Counted from the stretch's first letter, positions 51,761-61,666 are shown. The stretch: DNA of 64,000 nucleotides from Leucobacter komagatae (GCF_006716085.1 NZ_VFON01000002.1:124001-188000), one strand, 5' to 3'. The notes: generated from the letters alone by a model not told the origin. Program-made: numbers and translations.

Positions 51761-52453
51761 GGCCGGCGCACCGGCTCTCTGGGGTTATGCGCGCCAAACC
51801 TTGGGATCTGCAGTTTGCATGCCCGGCAGCCCCGCTCTGCCCATTCCCGCTGGTGTTCCCATTGGTACCTCGTGGGCGCTGCTCCGGGTCATGCCGTCCC
51901 CGGCCTGCCCTGGGCATGCCACCTCCGGTCTACAGTTCCCGGCATGCCGCCTCAGGCCTGCAGTCCCCGACCTGCCGCCTCAGGCCTGCCGTCCCCGACG
52001 GATACCGCGCGCAATAACTCTGGGATCTGCATTAGGAATGCCGTCAGGCCCGGGCTCGGTGCATACCGACTTCCGATCCCATAGGTACCTCCTGCGACAA
52101 GCCGGGCCGAGTTGGCGTTCTGGCCCCTTGCTTCGGACTGCCGGGGCGCCAGCTGCGCGGATGCTGGGCACTGCCCCTGCACTGCTGCGTTTTTCCAGGG
52201 CGCCAGCTGGGCCTTGCCTGGGGCTTTACCGTGCCCCAGCCCAACTCTCGCCACACGCCTGCCGCAGCTCTGCGCCGCATACACCCTGCTTGTGCCCGTA
52301 CATAGCCTGCTTGTGCCCTCCCTCGGCCCAGCATTGCGCCACATCAACCGCTGCTTCGCCCACAGACTCTCTCCAATTGGAGCACTCCCCCGATTCTGCA
52401 CAGACTGCGTTGGAGCCACCCGCCGACCAGGCGGAACACCCAGGCTGACTGGC
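51761..52453. other. 693-nt gene-free, repeat-rich spacer
   Basis: No reading frame here looks like protein: the long frames are Pro/Ala/Cys-rich and lack motifs. It holds three 28-bp tandem units (51913-51996), two GATCTGC-N6-(A/C)ATGCC copies (51805-51823 and 52024-52042), and duplicated CCTGCTTGTGCCC (52286-52298 and 52307-52319). Confidence 0.75.
51913..51996. repeat. three tandem 28-bp units
   Basis: Units at 51913-51940, 51941-51968 and 51969-51996 start with GGCATGCC or GACCTGCC and end in GTCCCC or GTTCCC. Units 2 and 3 differ at few positions; unit 1 is more diverged. Confidence 0.85.
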
Positions 52454-53287
52454 ATGATCAACCGCATTCTCTCGAAACACGACGGCATCATCAGAAGCTC
52501 CGAGCTCATCGCCCGTGGGGTGACGCGCTACCGGGTACAGCAGGAGGTCACAGCGGGCAGGCTCATTCGATTCAAGAAGGGCTGGCTCGCGGCGCCCACG
52601 GCCGACCCACAGCTCATCGCCACCGCGTCCGCGGGACTCACCCTGAGTTGCGTCACCCAGGCGAAGCGGCTGGGCCTCTGGGTACGAAGGAACCCGGACG
52701 CTGAGCACTTCGGCGTGCCACGACCGGGGTCAGAACGGCGACCGCCAGATTCCGTGCTCCACTACCACGCACCGATCGTGCCCCGAGGGAGGTTTGCCCT
52801 CGTCGACGAGATCGAGAACGTGCTCGTTCTGGTCGCGCAGTGCGAGCCATTCGAAGATGCCGTAGCGACGTGGGATTCAGCGCTCAATAAGAAACTCGTG
52901 GACAGGGCCGGGCTCGAGCACCTACCGCTGCCCGCAGCGTCAAAGCGCGTGCTTGAGGCGACCGACCCGTTCGCCGATTCGGGGCTAGAAAGCTACTTTC
53001 GGGTGCGGCTGAGCTGGCTCAAACTGCCGATCATTTCACAGGCGTGGCTTGTCGGGCGCAGGGTCGACTTCCTCATCGGTTCGCGCCTTGTGGTGCAGAT
53101 CGATGGCGGGCATCACGTTGGCCCGCAACGAACGGACGACATCGAGCACGACGCGCAACTTAAGCTTCGCGGGTTCACCGTTATTCGGGTGAGTTACACG
53201 CAGATCATGCACTCGTGGCCAGAGACTCAGGCGCTCATCATGCGCGCCGTCGCAGCAGGACTTCATCAGCCGGCTCGGCTCGCATAG
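52454..53287 (+). CDS. AbiEi-like / DUF559 endonuclease-domain protein
   Basis: A 277-residue protein. Residues 1 to about 55 resemble the AbiEi-type N-terminal winged helix (HDGIIRSSELIARGVTRYRVQQEVTAGRLIRFKKGWLAA). Residues about 180-270 look like the VSR-like DUF559 fold: LESYFRVRL with the acidic start, RVDFLIG, VVQIDGGHH and a final GFTVIRVSY, the PD-(D/E)xK-type residues being Glu, Asp and Gln-x-Asp. Such genes are numerous in actinobacteria and are unexplained; DNA cleavage is inferred. The ATG at 52454 is the first in-frame codon that gives a folded start. GATCTGC-N6-AATGCC repeats lie on both sides. Confidence 0.72.
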   Translation: MINRILSKHDGIIRSSELIARGVTRYRVQQEVTAGRLIRFKKGWLAAPTADPQLIATASAGLTLSCVTQAKRLGLWVRRNPDAEHFGVPRPGSERRPPDSVLHYHAPIVPRGRFALVDEIENVLVLVAQCEPFEDAVATWDSALNKKLVDRAGLEHLPLPAASKRVLEATDPFADSGLESYFRVRLSWLKLPIISQAWLVGRRVDFLIGSRLVVQIDGGHHVGPQRTDDIEHDAQLKLRGFTVIRVSYTQIMHSWPETQALIMRAVAAGLHQPARLA

Positions 53288-53337
53288 GGCACGGCAGTTG
53301 TGGGACCGGGCCGGCGCCGAGCTCGGACACACCACCT

Positions 53338-53395
53338 GCGATCTGCACGAGGAATGCCCGAGGGCTGGCTCTTCGGCATTGAAAACGCAGATCGC
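53338..53395. repeat. 58-bp two-stem inverted repeat (GATCTGC-N6-AATGCC arms)
   Basis: GCGATCTGC (53338-53346) pairs with GCAGATCGC (53387-53395), and AATGCC (53353-53358) with GGCATT (53375-53380). Both arms have the same 6-nt gap. The single arm recurs at 51805 and 52024. Confidence 0.85.
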
Positions 53396-53434
53396 ATACG
53401 GAAAGAGAATTCTGGGCACCCCAAAGCCCCAACA

Positions 53435-53458
53435 TCCCAAAGTCCCAAAGTCCCAAAG
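53435..53458. repeat. three tandem TCCCAAAG units
   Basis: The octamer TCCCAAAG occurs three times in a row. It lies between the inverted repeat and the glmM terminator. Confidence 0.85.
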
Positions 53459-53467
53459 AACCACAAA

Positions 53468-53505
53468 GGCCGGGAGGGCACGACCGCTGTCGCACCGTCC
53501 CGGCC
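53468..53505 (-). terminator. terminator of glmM
   Basis: GGCCGGGA (53468-53475) pairs with TCCCGGCC (53498-53505). On the minus strand TTTGTGGTTCTTT follows. It lies 11 nt after the glmM stop. Confidence 0.75.
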
Positions 53506-53515
53506 TCCTAGGGCG

Positions 53516-54865
53516 TTACACCGCCAGGCGTTCCTTCACGATTGCCGCGAGGTCGTCCGCAAGCTGCTGCGCCTGCTCTTCCTCCGCCGCTTCAACCATG
53601 ACGCGCACGACAGGCTCGGTGCCCGACGGGCGGAGCAGCACGCGCCCCTGCCCCGCGAGGGCTTCCTCTGCCTGGTGAACCGCTTGCTGCAGCACCTCGT
53701 CGCTTGTGGCGCGCGAGCGGTCAACGCCGCGCACGTTCACGAGCACCTGCGGGTAGACCTTCATGCACTCGCCAAGCTCGGTGAGCGTCTTGCCCGACCG
53801 CACGATCTCGGCCGCAATGTGCAGCCCGGTGAGAATGCCGTCGCCGGTCGTCGCGAACTCGCTCATGATGACGTGCCCGGACTGCTCACCGCCCAACGAA
53901 TACCCGTGCTCGTTGATGGCCTCAAGCACGTAGCGGTCGCCAACACCGGTCTGGATGACGTCGATGCCGTTGTCAGACATCGCGAGCATCAGGCCCAGGT
54001 TCGACATGACCGTCGCCACGAGCGTGTTCTTGTCGAGTTTGCCGCGTCGCGACATCGAGAGCGCGAGGATCGCCATGATGCGATCGCCGTCAATCTCGTT
54101 GCCCGAGGCGTCGACGGCCAAGCAGCGATCAGCGTCGCCGTCGTGAGCGATGCCCAGGTCAGCACCGTGCTCAAGCACCGCGGCCTTCAGCGGGCCGAGG
54201 TAAGTCGAGCCGACCCCGTCATTGATGTTCATGCCATCGGGTTCGTTGCCGATCACGACGATCTTCGCGCCAGCCGCGGTGAACGCGTCGGGCGAGATGC
54301 CAGAAGCAGCGCCGTGGGCGCAGTCGAGCACGACCGTGAGCCCCGCAAGGCTGGTGCCCTCGAGCGTGCCGAGCAGGTGAACGAGGTAGCGATCCTCTGC
54401 GTCGGCGAAGCGACGGATCCGGCCGACCTCGTGCCCCGTGACAGCGACGGGCGGGAGGGTCATGGCCGCCTCGATGGCGTCTTCGACGTCGTCAGGCAGC
54501 TTGCGGCCGCCCTCGGCGAAGAACTTGATGCCGTTATCGGGGGCCGGGTTGTGCGACGCCGAGACCATAACGCCGAAGTCGGCGCCGGTATCGGCTACGA
54601 GGTACGCGGCTGCGGGCGTCGGAATGACGCCGGCGTCGAGCACGTCAACACCAGCCGCGGCGAGACCGGCCGACACGGCGGCCGAGATGAACTCGCCTGA
54701 GACCCGCGGATCGCGCGCAACGATCGCGGTAGCGCGACGGCTCTCGCCTCGGGCGTTACGTCCGAGTACGAGAGCCGCAGCGTGCGCGAGGCGCAGGGCA
54801 AGGTCGGCGGTGATATCCACCCCGGCCAAGCCCCGCACCCCATCGGTGCCAAACAGGCGTCCCAT
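53516..54865 (-). CDS. glmM: phosphoglucosamine mutase
   Basis: A 449-residue GlmM converting glucosamine 6-phosphate to the 1-phosphate. The phosphoserine site is S104 in [13 protein letters not shown], the metal loop is DGDADRC (about 240), and [15 protein letters not shown] is the phosphate-binding site near the C-terminus. It follows rpsI by 18 nt, the usual place in actinobacteria. It acts after GlmS, encoded 3 kb away, in UDP-GlcNAc synthesis. Confidence 0.98.
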   Translation of the reverse strand: MGRLFGTDGVRGLAGVDITADLALRLAHAAALVLGRNARGESRRATAIVARDPRVSGEFISAAVSAGLAAAGVDVLDAGVIPTPAAAYLVADTGADFGVMVSASHNPAPDNGIKFFAEGGRKLPDDVEDAIEAAMTLPPVAVTGHEVGRIRRFADAEDRYLVHLLGTLEGTSLAGLTVVLDCAHGAASGISPDAFTAAGAKIVVIGNEPDGMNINDGVGSTYLGPLKAAVLEHGADLGIAHDGDADRCLAVDASGNEIDGDRIMAILALSMSRRGKLDKNTLVATVMSNLGLMLAMSDNGIDVIQTGVGDRYVLEAINEHGYSLGGEQSGHVIMSEFATTGDGILTGLHIAAEIVRSGKTLTELGECMKVYPQVLVNVRGVDRSRATSDEVLQQAVHQAEEALAGQGRVLLRPSGTEPVVRVMVEAAEEEQAQQLADDLAAIVKERLAV

Positions 54866-54883
54866 GTGGGAATACGTTCCTGT

Positions 54884-55363
54884 TTAGCGCTTCGAGTACT
54901 GAGGCGCCTTACGGGCCTTCTTGAGTCCGGCCTTCTTGCGCTCCTTGATGCGAGCGTCGCGGCTCAGGAAGCCAGCCTTCTTCAGCGTTGCACGGTTGTG
55001 CTCAGCGTCGATCTCGTTGAGGGCGCGTGCAACCGCGAGGCGGAGTGCACCGGCCTGGCCCGAGGGGCCGCCGCCATCGATGGTGGCGATGAGGTCGTAT
55101 GCGCCGCCGAGCTCGAGCACGGTGAACGGGTCGGTGATGAGCTGCTGGTGCAGCTTGTTCGGGAAGTACTCCGCGAACTCACGACCGTTGACGGTCATCT
55201 TGCCCTCGCCCGGGATGAGGCGAACGCGTGCGACGGCCTGCTTGCGGCGGCCGACAGCTGCACCGGGAACGGTGAGTGCGGGGCGCGGTGCAGCAGCGGT
55301 TGCCTGCGACGCGGGGGTCTCAGTGGTGTAGCTCTCAGGGGCCACGGTCTGCTCTTCAGTCAC
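54884..55363 (-). CDS. rpsI: 30S ribosomal protein S9
   Basis: A 159-residue S9 with an N-terminal extension of about 30 residues. [30 protein letters not shown] and the C-terminal [25 protein letters not shown] are diagnostic; the last Lys-Arg reaches the P site. The start is GTG at 55363. It follows rplM by 33 nt. Confidence 0.98.
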   Translation of the reverse strand: MTEEQTVAPESYTTETPASQATAAAPRPALTVPGAAVGRRKQAVARVRLIPGEGKMTVNGREFAEYFPNKLHQQLITDPFTVLELGGAYDLIATIDGGGPSGQAGALRLAVARALNEIDAEHNRATLKKAGFLSRDARIKERKKAGLKKARKAPQYSKR

Positions 55364-55396
55364 GTTAAAGTCTCTCTTCTTGCGTCTCTAGCGCGC

Positions 55397-55843
55397 TTAC
55401 TGCGCAACCTGGCCAAAGGTGTAGGGGGTCGGCTGCTGTGCAGCGTGGGGGTGCTCCGGGCCCGCGTACACCTTCAGCTTGCGGAACAGGTCTGCGCCGA
55501 GCGAGTTCTTCGGGAGCATGCCACGGATGGCCTTCTCGACTGCGCGCTCGGGGTTCTTCGTGAGGAGCTCGGTGTAGCTCACCGAACGGAGGCCGCCCGG
55601 GTAGCCCGAGTGGCGGTAAGCCTTCTTCTGCGCTGCCTTGTTACCGGTCAGCACAACCTTGTCCGCGTTGACGATGATGACGTAGTCACCCATGTCCATG
55701 TGCGGTGCGAAGGTGGTCTTGTGCTTGCCGCGGAGCAGAGCTGCGGCGTGGGATGCGAGGCGGCCGAGAACCACGTCTGTTGCGTCGATGACGATCCAGT
55801 CGTGCTTCTGGTCAGCTGCCTTCGGCGAGTATGTGCGAGTCAC
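55397..55843 (-). CDS. rplM: 50S ribosomal protein L13
   Basis: A 148-residue L13, normal length. [45 protein letters not shown] and [18 protein letters not shown] are diagnostic. The GTG at 55843 is chosen because known L13 proteins begin MTRTY; an ATG at 55918 would add 25 residues not found in the family. Confidence 0.97.
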   Translation of the reverse strand: MTRTYSPKAADQKHDWIVIDATDVVLGRLASHAAALLRGKHKTTFAPHMDMGDYVIIVNADKVVLTGNKAAQKKAYRHSGYPGGLRSVSYTELLTKNPERAVEKAIRGMLPKNSLGADLFRKLKVYAGPEHPHAAQQPTPYTFGQVAQ

Positions 55844-55992
55844 TGTCGTGCTGCTTTCTGTCGAAATGGAGGAGTTCTTGAATCCCACTCCGTGCGAGGT
55901 CTCCCGGGGCTTCGCCACGTGAGTTCCTGTGCGGTGGAGGGCTCAACAATTCGGGTGCTTACGCACCAAGGATCAACTTTAGCACAGATGAG

Positions 55993-56895
55993 TCAGTCAT
56001 CGAGCGGATCGCGCCGCGCTCGCGTCTGCTCCGCCCTGGCAGCGAGCTCCGCGTCCTCCGGGTAACCGATCTCTTCGAGCGACAGCCCGTGGGCCGGCAT
56101 GACAGTGAATCGGCTCGTGCGTTCCCGGGCGTCGCGCAGTTCGACGAGCTCGCCCGAGGAGAGTCGGCCGTGCCCGACGGCGACGACCGAGCCAACGAGC
56201 GCGCGCACCATGGAGTGGCAGAAGGCGTCGGCCTCGATGCGGGCCGCGTAGGCCCCGTCCTCGGTTTCGCGCCACTCGAACGCGAGGAGTTCGCGCACAG
56301 CCGTCGCCCCCTCACGCGCCTTGCAGAAGGTCGTGAAGTCCTGCAGACCAAGGAGATCCTCCGAGACGCGCTGCATCACCCCGAGATCGAGGGCCCGCGG
56401 CACCTCGGCTGTAAAGCGCGCCGTCAATGGGTCGCGCCGCGCATTCTCGGGCCGCAGCCGGTACTCGTAGCGGCGACGCAGCGCCGAAAAGCGGGCGTCG
56501 AACCCCGCGGGCGCTGGCGCGACGCTGTGGATCGCAATGTCGGAGGCCGCTCGGTGCAGCACACCGTTCAGGCGCCGGGCCATGAGACGAACGGAATCAT
56601 CCCCGGCTGCGGCGTCCACGCCAGTTTGAGAGCCGGAGCCAGAGCCGCGCCGCTGAGACGCACCCCACCGTTCGAACTGCTCGGCGCTCACGTCGAGGTG
56701 CGCGACCTGCCCACGCGCGTGCACCCCGGCGTCCGTGCGACCGCCAACGGTGAGCCGCAGCTCGCCCTCCGGCGCCCGCAGCAACCTGGCGAGGGCCGCC
56801 TCGATCTCGCCCTGCACGGTGCGCAGCCCGGGCTGGGTCGCCCAGCCCGAGAAGTCGGTGCCGTCGTAGGCGATGTCGAGGCGCAGCCGAATCAT
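55993..56895 (-). CDS. truA: tRNA pseudouridine(38-40) synthase
   Basis: A 300-residue TruA. RLRLDIAYDGTDFSGWATQPGLRTVQGEIE opens the protein, GGRTDAGVHARGQVAH holds the catalytic Asp (about residue 55), and FCHSMVRALVGSVVAVG is the late motif. An insertion of about 25 Ser/Gly-rich residues follows residue 75. The ATG at 56895 has GAGGAG 5 nt before it. It normally neighbours rplQ; here an acyltransferase gene separates them. Confidence 0.95.
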   Translation of the reverse strand: MIRLRLDIAYDGTDFSGWATQPGLRTVQGEIEAALARLLRAPEGELRLTVGGRTDAGVHARGQVAHLDVSAEQFERWGASQRRGSGSGSQTGVDAAAGDDSVRLMARRLNGVLHRAASDIAIHSVAPAPAGFDARFSALRRRYEYRLRPENARRDPLTARFTAEVPRALDLGVMQRVSEDLLGLQDFTTFCKAREGATAVRELLAFEWRETEDGAYAARIEADAFCHSMVRALVGSVVAVGHGRLSSGELVELRDARERTSRFTVMPAHGLSLEEIGYPEDAELAARAEQTRARRDPLDD

Positions 56896-56944
56896 TTCCA
56901 CTCCTCAAGCTTGCCAGAACTCCACCACTCTCAAGGTTCCGGGG

Positions 56945-56950
56945 TAGCAT
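56945..56950 (+). promoter_or_regulatory. -10 box (TAGCAT) of the acyltransferase gene, leaderless
   Basis: TAGCAT ends 6 nt before the GTG at 56957. No ribosome binding site is visible. Confidence 0.45.
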
Positions 56951-56956
56951 CTTCGG

Positions 56957-58873
56957 GTGTCTGTTTCTCCCCTGCGCGCGACCGGAGCACCGGTGAGCCC
57001 CCGGGGCGGCCGATTCGGCGGGCTCGACGGGCTGCGCGCTATCGCCGTGGGCATGGTGCTCGTGTACCACCTCTTCCCGAAGGCGTTGCCCGGCGGGTTC
57101 CTCGGCGTTGACGTGTTCTTCGTCATGAGCGGGTTCCTTATCACCTCACTGCTCCTGCGGGAGCTCGAGGGCACGGGCCGGATCGACCTTCTTGCGTTCT
57201 GGCGCAGGCGCGCCCGCCGGCTGCTTCCCGCGGTCGCACTCGTCGTACTCGTGAGCACGTCGCTCGCCCTCGCGGCGAGCAGAGATCTGCTGGTCGGAGT
57301 CGCCCAGCAGATCGCCGGCGCGCTCCTGTTCGTTTCGAACTGGGTGTTCATCGCGAACGGCTCTGACTACTTCGCCAGGGACGCCCCCGAGCTCTTCCGC
57401 AACTTCTGGTCGCTCGCGCTCGAGGAGCAGTTCTACATCGTACTGCCGCTCATCGCGGTGCTCGTGTTTCGGCTGCGGTCGCGGCTCACCTGGGCGATTC
57501 CGCTCGCCGCGCTCGGCGTTGGTTCCGCGTTCCTGATGGCCGCACTCGCGAACGCGGGCGCAGAGCCGACGCGCATCTACTTCGGCTCAGACTCACACAG
57601 CTTTGGCCTGTTCCTCGGAGCCGCAATGGCCGTGCTGCTCTCTGCGCGCGCCCAGCGCACGCTGTCGCGCGCAGGCCAGGTCGCTTCCGTGTCGGTCGCG
57701 GTGGCCGGCTTCGCTGTGCTTGGGTACCTCGCGTTTGCGCTGCAGGAGGCAAGCGAAGCTAGCTTCGCCTGGGGCTTCCAGCTTGCCACCGTCGCGGCGC
57801 TCGGCGTCGTCTGGGCTGTCACCCGTGAGGGCGCCATCGTCGGCAGGCTGCTCGATGTGGCGCCGCTGCGCTGGGTCGGCGAGCGTTCCTACGGCATCTA
57901 CCTGTGGCACTGGCCCCTCCTCGTCATCACCGTGAGCGTCGCGACGTCGGCCGGGTTCGGGAACAGCTGGATCCCGCCCGTGATCGCCCTCGCGCTCACG
58001 ATCCTCTTCGCGGCGCTGTCGTACCGGTTCGTCGAGCAGCCGGTACGCCGCGTTGGCCTCCGCGGCGCGCTCATTCGCTGGTTCAGCCCGCGCAACTACA
58101 CGCCCCGGCGCAAGCGCGTCTCAATCGGCCTCGCTGCCGTGCTCGCCGTCACTTTCCCGCTCACCGGGGTCGCCGTCGCGATCGCGCCCGAGCGCACATC
58201 GTCGGCAGACTCAATTCTGCGCGGGCAGAAGCAGCTCGAGGCAGACAAGAGCGCGGCGGGAGATCAGGATCCCGAGGGCTCAGATCACGGTGCTACCGGC
58301 GACGCGGAACCCGGCTCTGATTCCGCCGGTGCCGAGCAGGGAGCTGCGCCGGCCGCTACTTTTGAGGGGCGCGACATCACTGCCGTCGGCGACTCGGTCA
58401 TGCTCGCAAGCTACCCCGAGCTCACCGAGGCATTTCCTGGCATCGAGGTCGACGCAGCTGTGTCGCGCGGCATCTGGGCGGGCGTCGAGATCCTCCAAGA
58501 TATGGCTGCTCGTGGCGCGCTCCGCAGCGTCATCGTGGTTGGCCTCGGTACCAACGGCCCGGTTGAACCGGAAGCGCTCACAGCGCTGCGGGAGGTTGCC
58601 GGGTCGCGGCCGATCGTCTTCGTCGACGCGCACGCTGAGCGTGATTGGATCCCGGGTGTGAACGAGGAGCTGAACGCGTTCGCGGCAGCGAACCGCGGTG
58701 TCGTCGTCGCAAAGTGGGACGCGAGTGTCGCGGGCACGCCCGAGTTCCTCGCCGAAGACGGCATCCACCCCGGCCCGGAGGGTGGCGAGGTATACGCCGG
58801 TGCGATCCGGGCGGCCCTCGACGAGCTCCTCTCCCCCGCCGAGGCGACCGGCTGGGGCGTCGGCCGCCGCTAA
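56957..58873 (+). CDS. OafA/YrhL-type acyltransferase with SGNH domain
   Basis: A 638-residue membrane protein. The acyltransferase-3 domain (about 20-375) has GLDGLRAIAVGMVLVYHLFP with the key His, GVDVFFVMSGFLIT, RRARRLLPA and FWSLALEEQFY, with about ten helices. After a helix near 395-415 and a charged linker (about 425-465), a periplasmic SGNH hydrolase-like domain follows: GDSVM (about 477), GLGTNG (about 533) and DGIHPG (about 602). Such proteins O-acetylate surface polymers, probably peptidoglycan or glycans here. It lies opposite truA, with rplQ convergent. Confidence 0.9.
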   Translation: MSVSPLRATGAPVSPRGGRFGGLDGLRAIAVGMVLVYHLFPKALPGGFLGVDVFFVMSGFLITSLLLRELEGTGRIDLLAFWRRRARRLLPAVALVVLVSTSLALAASRDLLVGVAQQIAGALLFVSNWVFIANGSDYFARDAPELFRNFWSLALEEQFYIVLPLIAVLVFRLRSRLTWAIPLAALGVGSAFLMAALANAGAEPTRIYFGSDSHSFGLFLGAAMAVLLSARAQRTLSRAGQVASVSVAVAGFAVLGYLAFALQEASEASFAWGFQLATVAALGVVWAVTREGAIVGRLLDVAPLRWVGERSYGIYLWHWPLLVITVSVATSAGFGNSWIPPVIALALTILFAALSYRFVEQPVRRVGLRGALIRWFSPRNYTPRRKRVSIGLAAVLAVTFPLTGVAVAIAPERTSSADSILRGQKQLEADKSAAGDQDPEGSDHGATGDAEPGSDSAGAEQGAAPAATFEGRDITAVGDSVMLASYPELTEAFPGIEVDAAVSRGIWAGVEILQDMAARGALRSVIVVGLGTNGPVEPEALTALREVAGSRPIVFVDAHAERDWIPGVNEELNAFAAANRGVVVAKWDASVAGTPEFLAEDGIHPGPEGGEVYAGAIRAALDELLSPAEATGWGVGRR

Positions 58874-58977
58874 CCGCACCTGGGCGGTTCGCCAGAGCGT
58901 CAGGCAGCCCCCAGCACTGGGGCTCACCCAGGGCCGCCCGCAATCGCACTGCCCAACCGCCTCCCCGAGGCATACGC

Positions 58978-59009
58978 AAAACGCCCCGTGGCCAAAGCCA
59001 CGGGGCGTT
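58978..59009. terminator. bidirectional terminator
   Basis: AAACGCCCCGTGGC and GCCACGGGGCGTTT form a perfect 14-bp stem with a 4-nt CAAA loop. T-runs lie on both sides, so it can serve both the acyltransferase and rplQ. Confidence 0.92.
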
Positions 59010-59033
59010 TTCGCGCGAAGCGAGTAAGAAAAC

Positions 59034-59543
59034 TTACTCGGCCTTCTCCTCGGCCGGAGCCTCGGTCTCGGCAGCCTCAACGGCCTCCTCAGCAACCTCG
59101 GCGGTCTCTTCGACTGCCTCGGGAGCCTCTTCGACGACCTCTGCAGCGGGAGCTGCAGCCTTCTTCGCCTTCGGCTTCGGCTGAACGGGCTCGAGAACGA
59201 GCTCGATCACTGCGAGGGGAGCGTTGTCGCCCTTGCGGAAACCGGTCTTCGTGATGCGGGTGTAGCCACCCTCGCGGTTCTCGACGAGCGGTGCGATCTC
59301 GGTGAAGAGCTCGTGCACGACCGACTTGTCGAGGATCTGGCGCATGACGCGACGGCGAGCGTGGAGGTCTCCACGCTTTGCGAAGGTCACGAGGCGCTCA
59401 GCGATGGGCTGCAGGCGCTTTGCCTTGGTCTCAGTGGTCTGGATGCGCTTGTGCTCGAAGAGCTGCGCAGCCATCTGGTTGAGCATGAGGCGCTCGTGAG
59501 TGGGTCCGCCTCCGAGGCGGGGGCCCTTGGTGGGCTTAGGCAT
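59034..59543 (-). CDS. rplQ: 50S ribosomal protein L17
   Basis: A 169-residue L17. Residues 1-120 are the conserved part: [46 protein letters not shown] and [25 protein letters not shown]. The last about 45 residues are an Ala/Glu/Val-rich acidic tail, as in other actinobacteria. It follows rpoA by 44 nt and ends in a bidirectional terminator. Confidence 0.98.
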   Translation of the reverse strand: MPKPTKGPRLGGGPTHERLMLNQMAAQLFEHKRIQTTETKAKRLQPIAERLVTFAKRGDLHARRRVMRQILDKSVVHELFTEIAPLVENREGGYTRITKTGFRKGDNAPLAVIELVLEPVQPKPKAKKAAAPAAEVVEEAPEAVEETAEVAEEAVEAAETEAPAEEKAE

Positions 59544-59587
59544 GGTTGTACTCCTGTAAGTGTTCGATCAGCGTTGAAGCCGGATCG

Positions 59588-60574
59588 TTAGTTAACGTCG
59601 TCCTCGTAGCTGTAGAAGTTGGCTCCGTCGAAACCGGGAACCGCGTCCTTGAGCGAGAGACCCATCTCGGCGAGCTTGTCGCGCACCTCAAAGACGGACT
59701 TCTGACCGAAGTTACGAATGTTCATGAGCTGGGCTTCCGAGAGCGCAACGAGTTCGCTCACGGAGTTGATGCCCTCACGCTTGAGGCAGTTGTAGCTGCG
59801 GACCGACAGGTCGAGATCCTCGATCGGAATCGAGAGCTCGCCCTCGGCGACAACCTCAACCGGCGCGGGGCCGATCTCGACGCCCTCAGCGGCAGTGTTC
59901 AGCTCGCGTGCAAGCCCGAAGAGCTCGACCAGGGTCGAGCCAGCCGAAGCGATCGCGTCGCGGGGGCTGATAGCGGGCTTCGACTCAACGTCGACCACCA
60001 GGCGGTCGAAGTCGGTGCGCTCGCCGGCACGAGTTGCCTCGACACGGTAGGTCACCTTGAGCACGGGCGAGTAGATCGAGTCAACCGGAATACGGCCAAC
60101 CTCTGCGTCGTCGTTACGGTTCTGCGCTGCAGAAACGTAGCCACGGCCGCGCTCGATCGTGAGCTCGAGCTCGAACTGTGCGTCGTCACCGAGCGTCGCG
60201 ATGACGAGCTCGGGGTTGTGCACCTCGACGCCAGCGGGCGCCGAGATATCAGCAGCGGTAACCTCGCCTGCTCCGGTCTTGCGAAGGTAAGCAGTGATCG
60301 GCTCGTCGTGCTCGCTCGAAACAACGAGGCCCTTGATGTTCAGGATGATCTCGGTGACGTCTTCAGTGACACCGGGGATCGTCGTGAACTCGTGAGCGAC
60401 GCCCTCGAAGCGGACGCTGGTGACAGCGGCTCCGGGGATCGAGGAGAGCAGGGTACGACGGAGCGAGTTTCCAAGCGTGTAACCGAAGCCAGGCTCGAGG
60501 GGCTCGATCGTGAAGCGCGAGCGGTACTCGGAGATTGAATCTTCGGTCAGAGTGGGGCGCTGTGCAATGAGCAC
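59588..60574 (-). CDS. rpoA: RNA polymerase alpha subunit
   Basis: A 328-residue alpha subunit. The N-terminal domain (about 1-230) has [39 protein letters not shown]. The C-terminal domain (about 250-320) has [48 protein letters not shown], which contacts activators and UP elements. Length is normal for actinobacteria. A hairpin lies in the 125-nt gap to rpsK. Confidence 0.98.
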   Translation of the reverse strand: MLIAQRPTLTEDSISEYRSRFTIEPLEPGFGYTLGNSLRRTLLSSIPGAAVTSVRFEGVAHEFTTIPGVTEDVTEIILNIKGLVVSSEHDEPITAYLRKTGAGEVTAADISAPAGVEVHNPELVIATLGDDAQFELELTIERGRGYVSAAQNRNDDAEVGRIPVDSIYSPVLKVTYRVEATRAGERTDFDRLVVDVESKPAISPRDAIASAGSTLVELFGLARELNTAAEGVEIGPAPVEVVAEGELSIPIEDLDLSVRSYNCLKREGINSVSELVALSEAQLMNIRNFGQKSVFEVRDKLAEMGLSLKDAVPGFDGANFYSYEDDVN

Positions 60575-60664
60575 TGTGTTAGTTCCTTTCGCTGGAGTCC
60601 GCTATATGACTCTGCGGTAAAGAGGGTGTTGGGAACGTACCGGTTCTCGCGTGAGGAGAGCCGG

Positions 60665-60692
60665 TGTCGCGCCGACCGGAGTCGGCGCGACA
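60665..60692. promoter_or_regulatory. 12-bp hairpin between rpsK and rpoA
   Basis: TGTCGCGCCGAC and GTCGGCGCGACA form a perfect stem with a 4-nt loop, 8 nt after the rpsK stop. No T-tract follows on the minus strand. It could be an attenuator, processing or stabilising element. Confidence 0.7.
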
Positions 60693-60699
60693 GTGAGGC

Positions 60700-61098
60700 T
60701 CAGACGCGGCGACGCTTCGGCGGACGGCAGCCGTTGTGGGTCTGCGGGGTGACGTCGTTAATCGAGCCAACCTCGAGGCCTGCGGCCTGCAGCGAGCGGA
60801 TCGCGGTCTCGCGGCCCGAGCCGGGGCCCTTCACGAAGACGTCGACCTTCTTCATGCCGTGCTCCTGCGCCTTGCGGGCGACGGACTCTGCGGCGAGCTG
60901 AGCGGCGAACGGGGTCGACTTACGCGAGCCCTTGAAGCCAACTCCACCCGAGGAAGCCCAGGTCAGCACGGCACCAGTGGTGTCCGTGATCGAGATGATC
61001 GTGTTGTTGAACGTCGACTTGATGTGGGCGTGGCCCACTGCGATGTTCTTCTTGTCCTTGCGGCGCGGCTTGCGCGCTGCCGACTTAGGTGCAGCCAT
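60700..61098 (-). CDS. rpsK: 30S ribosomal protein S11
   Basis: A 132-residue S11. [47 protein letters not shown] and the C-terminal [15 protein letters not shown] are diagnostic. It lies 47 nt after rpsM. Confidence 0.98.
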   Translation of the reverse strand: MAAPKSAARKPRRKDKKNIAVGHAHIKSTFNNTIISITDTTGAVLTWASSGGVGFKGSRKSTPFAAQLAAESVARKAQEHGMKKVDVFVKGPGSGRETAIRSLQAAGLEVGSINDVTPQTHNGCRPPKRRRV

Positions 61099-61145
61099 TG
61101 AGAATTCTCCTGAAAGCTATGTGTGATGGTCGGTGTGAACCGGTG

Positions 61146-61514
61146 TTACTTCTTCTTACCGGCGACGGTGCGCTTCGGGCCCTTGCGGGTACGAGCGTTC
61201 GTCTTGGTGCGCTGACCATGCACAGGCATGCCCCGGCGGTGGCGAATACCCTGGTAGCTACCGATCTCAACCTTGCGGCGGATGTCGGCCTGGACCTCGC
61301 GGCGGAGGTCACCCTCAACCTTGAAGTTGCCCTCAATGTGGTCGCGGAGCAGGACGAGCTGGTCGTCGCTGAGGTCGCGAACACGGGTGTTCCCGTCGAT
61401 GCCAGTCGCCTCGAGCGTCTTGAGTGCGCTCGTGCGGCCGACGCCATAGATGTAGGTGAGCGCGATCTCTACGCGCTTTTCGCGCGGGATGTCTACGCCT
61501 GCAATACGTGCCAT
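61146..61514 (-). CDS. rpsM: 30S ribosomal protein S13
   Basis: A 122-residue S13. [26 protein letters not shown] and [27 protein letters not shown] are diagnostic, with the lysine-rich tail that reaches tRNA. Third gene of infA-rpmJ-rpsM-rpsK-rpoA-rplQ. Confidence 0.98.
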   Translation of the reverse strand: MARIAGVDIPREKRVEIALTYIYGVGRTSALKTLEATGIDGNTRVRDLSDDQLVLLRDHIEGNFKVEGDLRREVQADIRRKVEIGSYQGIRHRRGMPVHGQRTKTNARTRKGPKRTVAGKKK

Positions 61515-61586
61515 GTCTGGCTCTCCTTGCGGATTAGTGGAGGTGTGGTGCGCATCGTGGGATCAGGCCTCCGACCCGAGGTGTCT

Positions 61587-61608
61587 CCCTGCGGCATAAG
61601 CCTCAGGG
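61587..61608. promoter_or_regulatory. hairpin between rpmJ and rpsM
   Basis: CCCTG-C-GGC and GCC-T-CAGGG pair around an ATAA loop. It lies in the 152-nt gap between the two genes. No T-tract follows on the minus strand. Confidence 0.55.
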
Positions 61609-61666
61609 TTCTTCGATGCGCTGTTTCTATTTTGATTTATTTGATCTGCGAGCTGCAGCGGCCGGG

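Noticed and set aside
51913..51996. 28-bp repeats as a CRISPR array
   Set aside because: The units are directly joined with no spacers, and no cas gene is present.
51666..52448. Long frame running from the coaA end through the repeat-rich spacer
   Set aside because: Composition follows the repeats (Pro, Ala, Cys), there is no domain, and it starts inside coaA.
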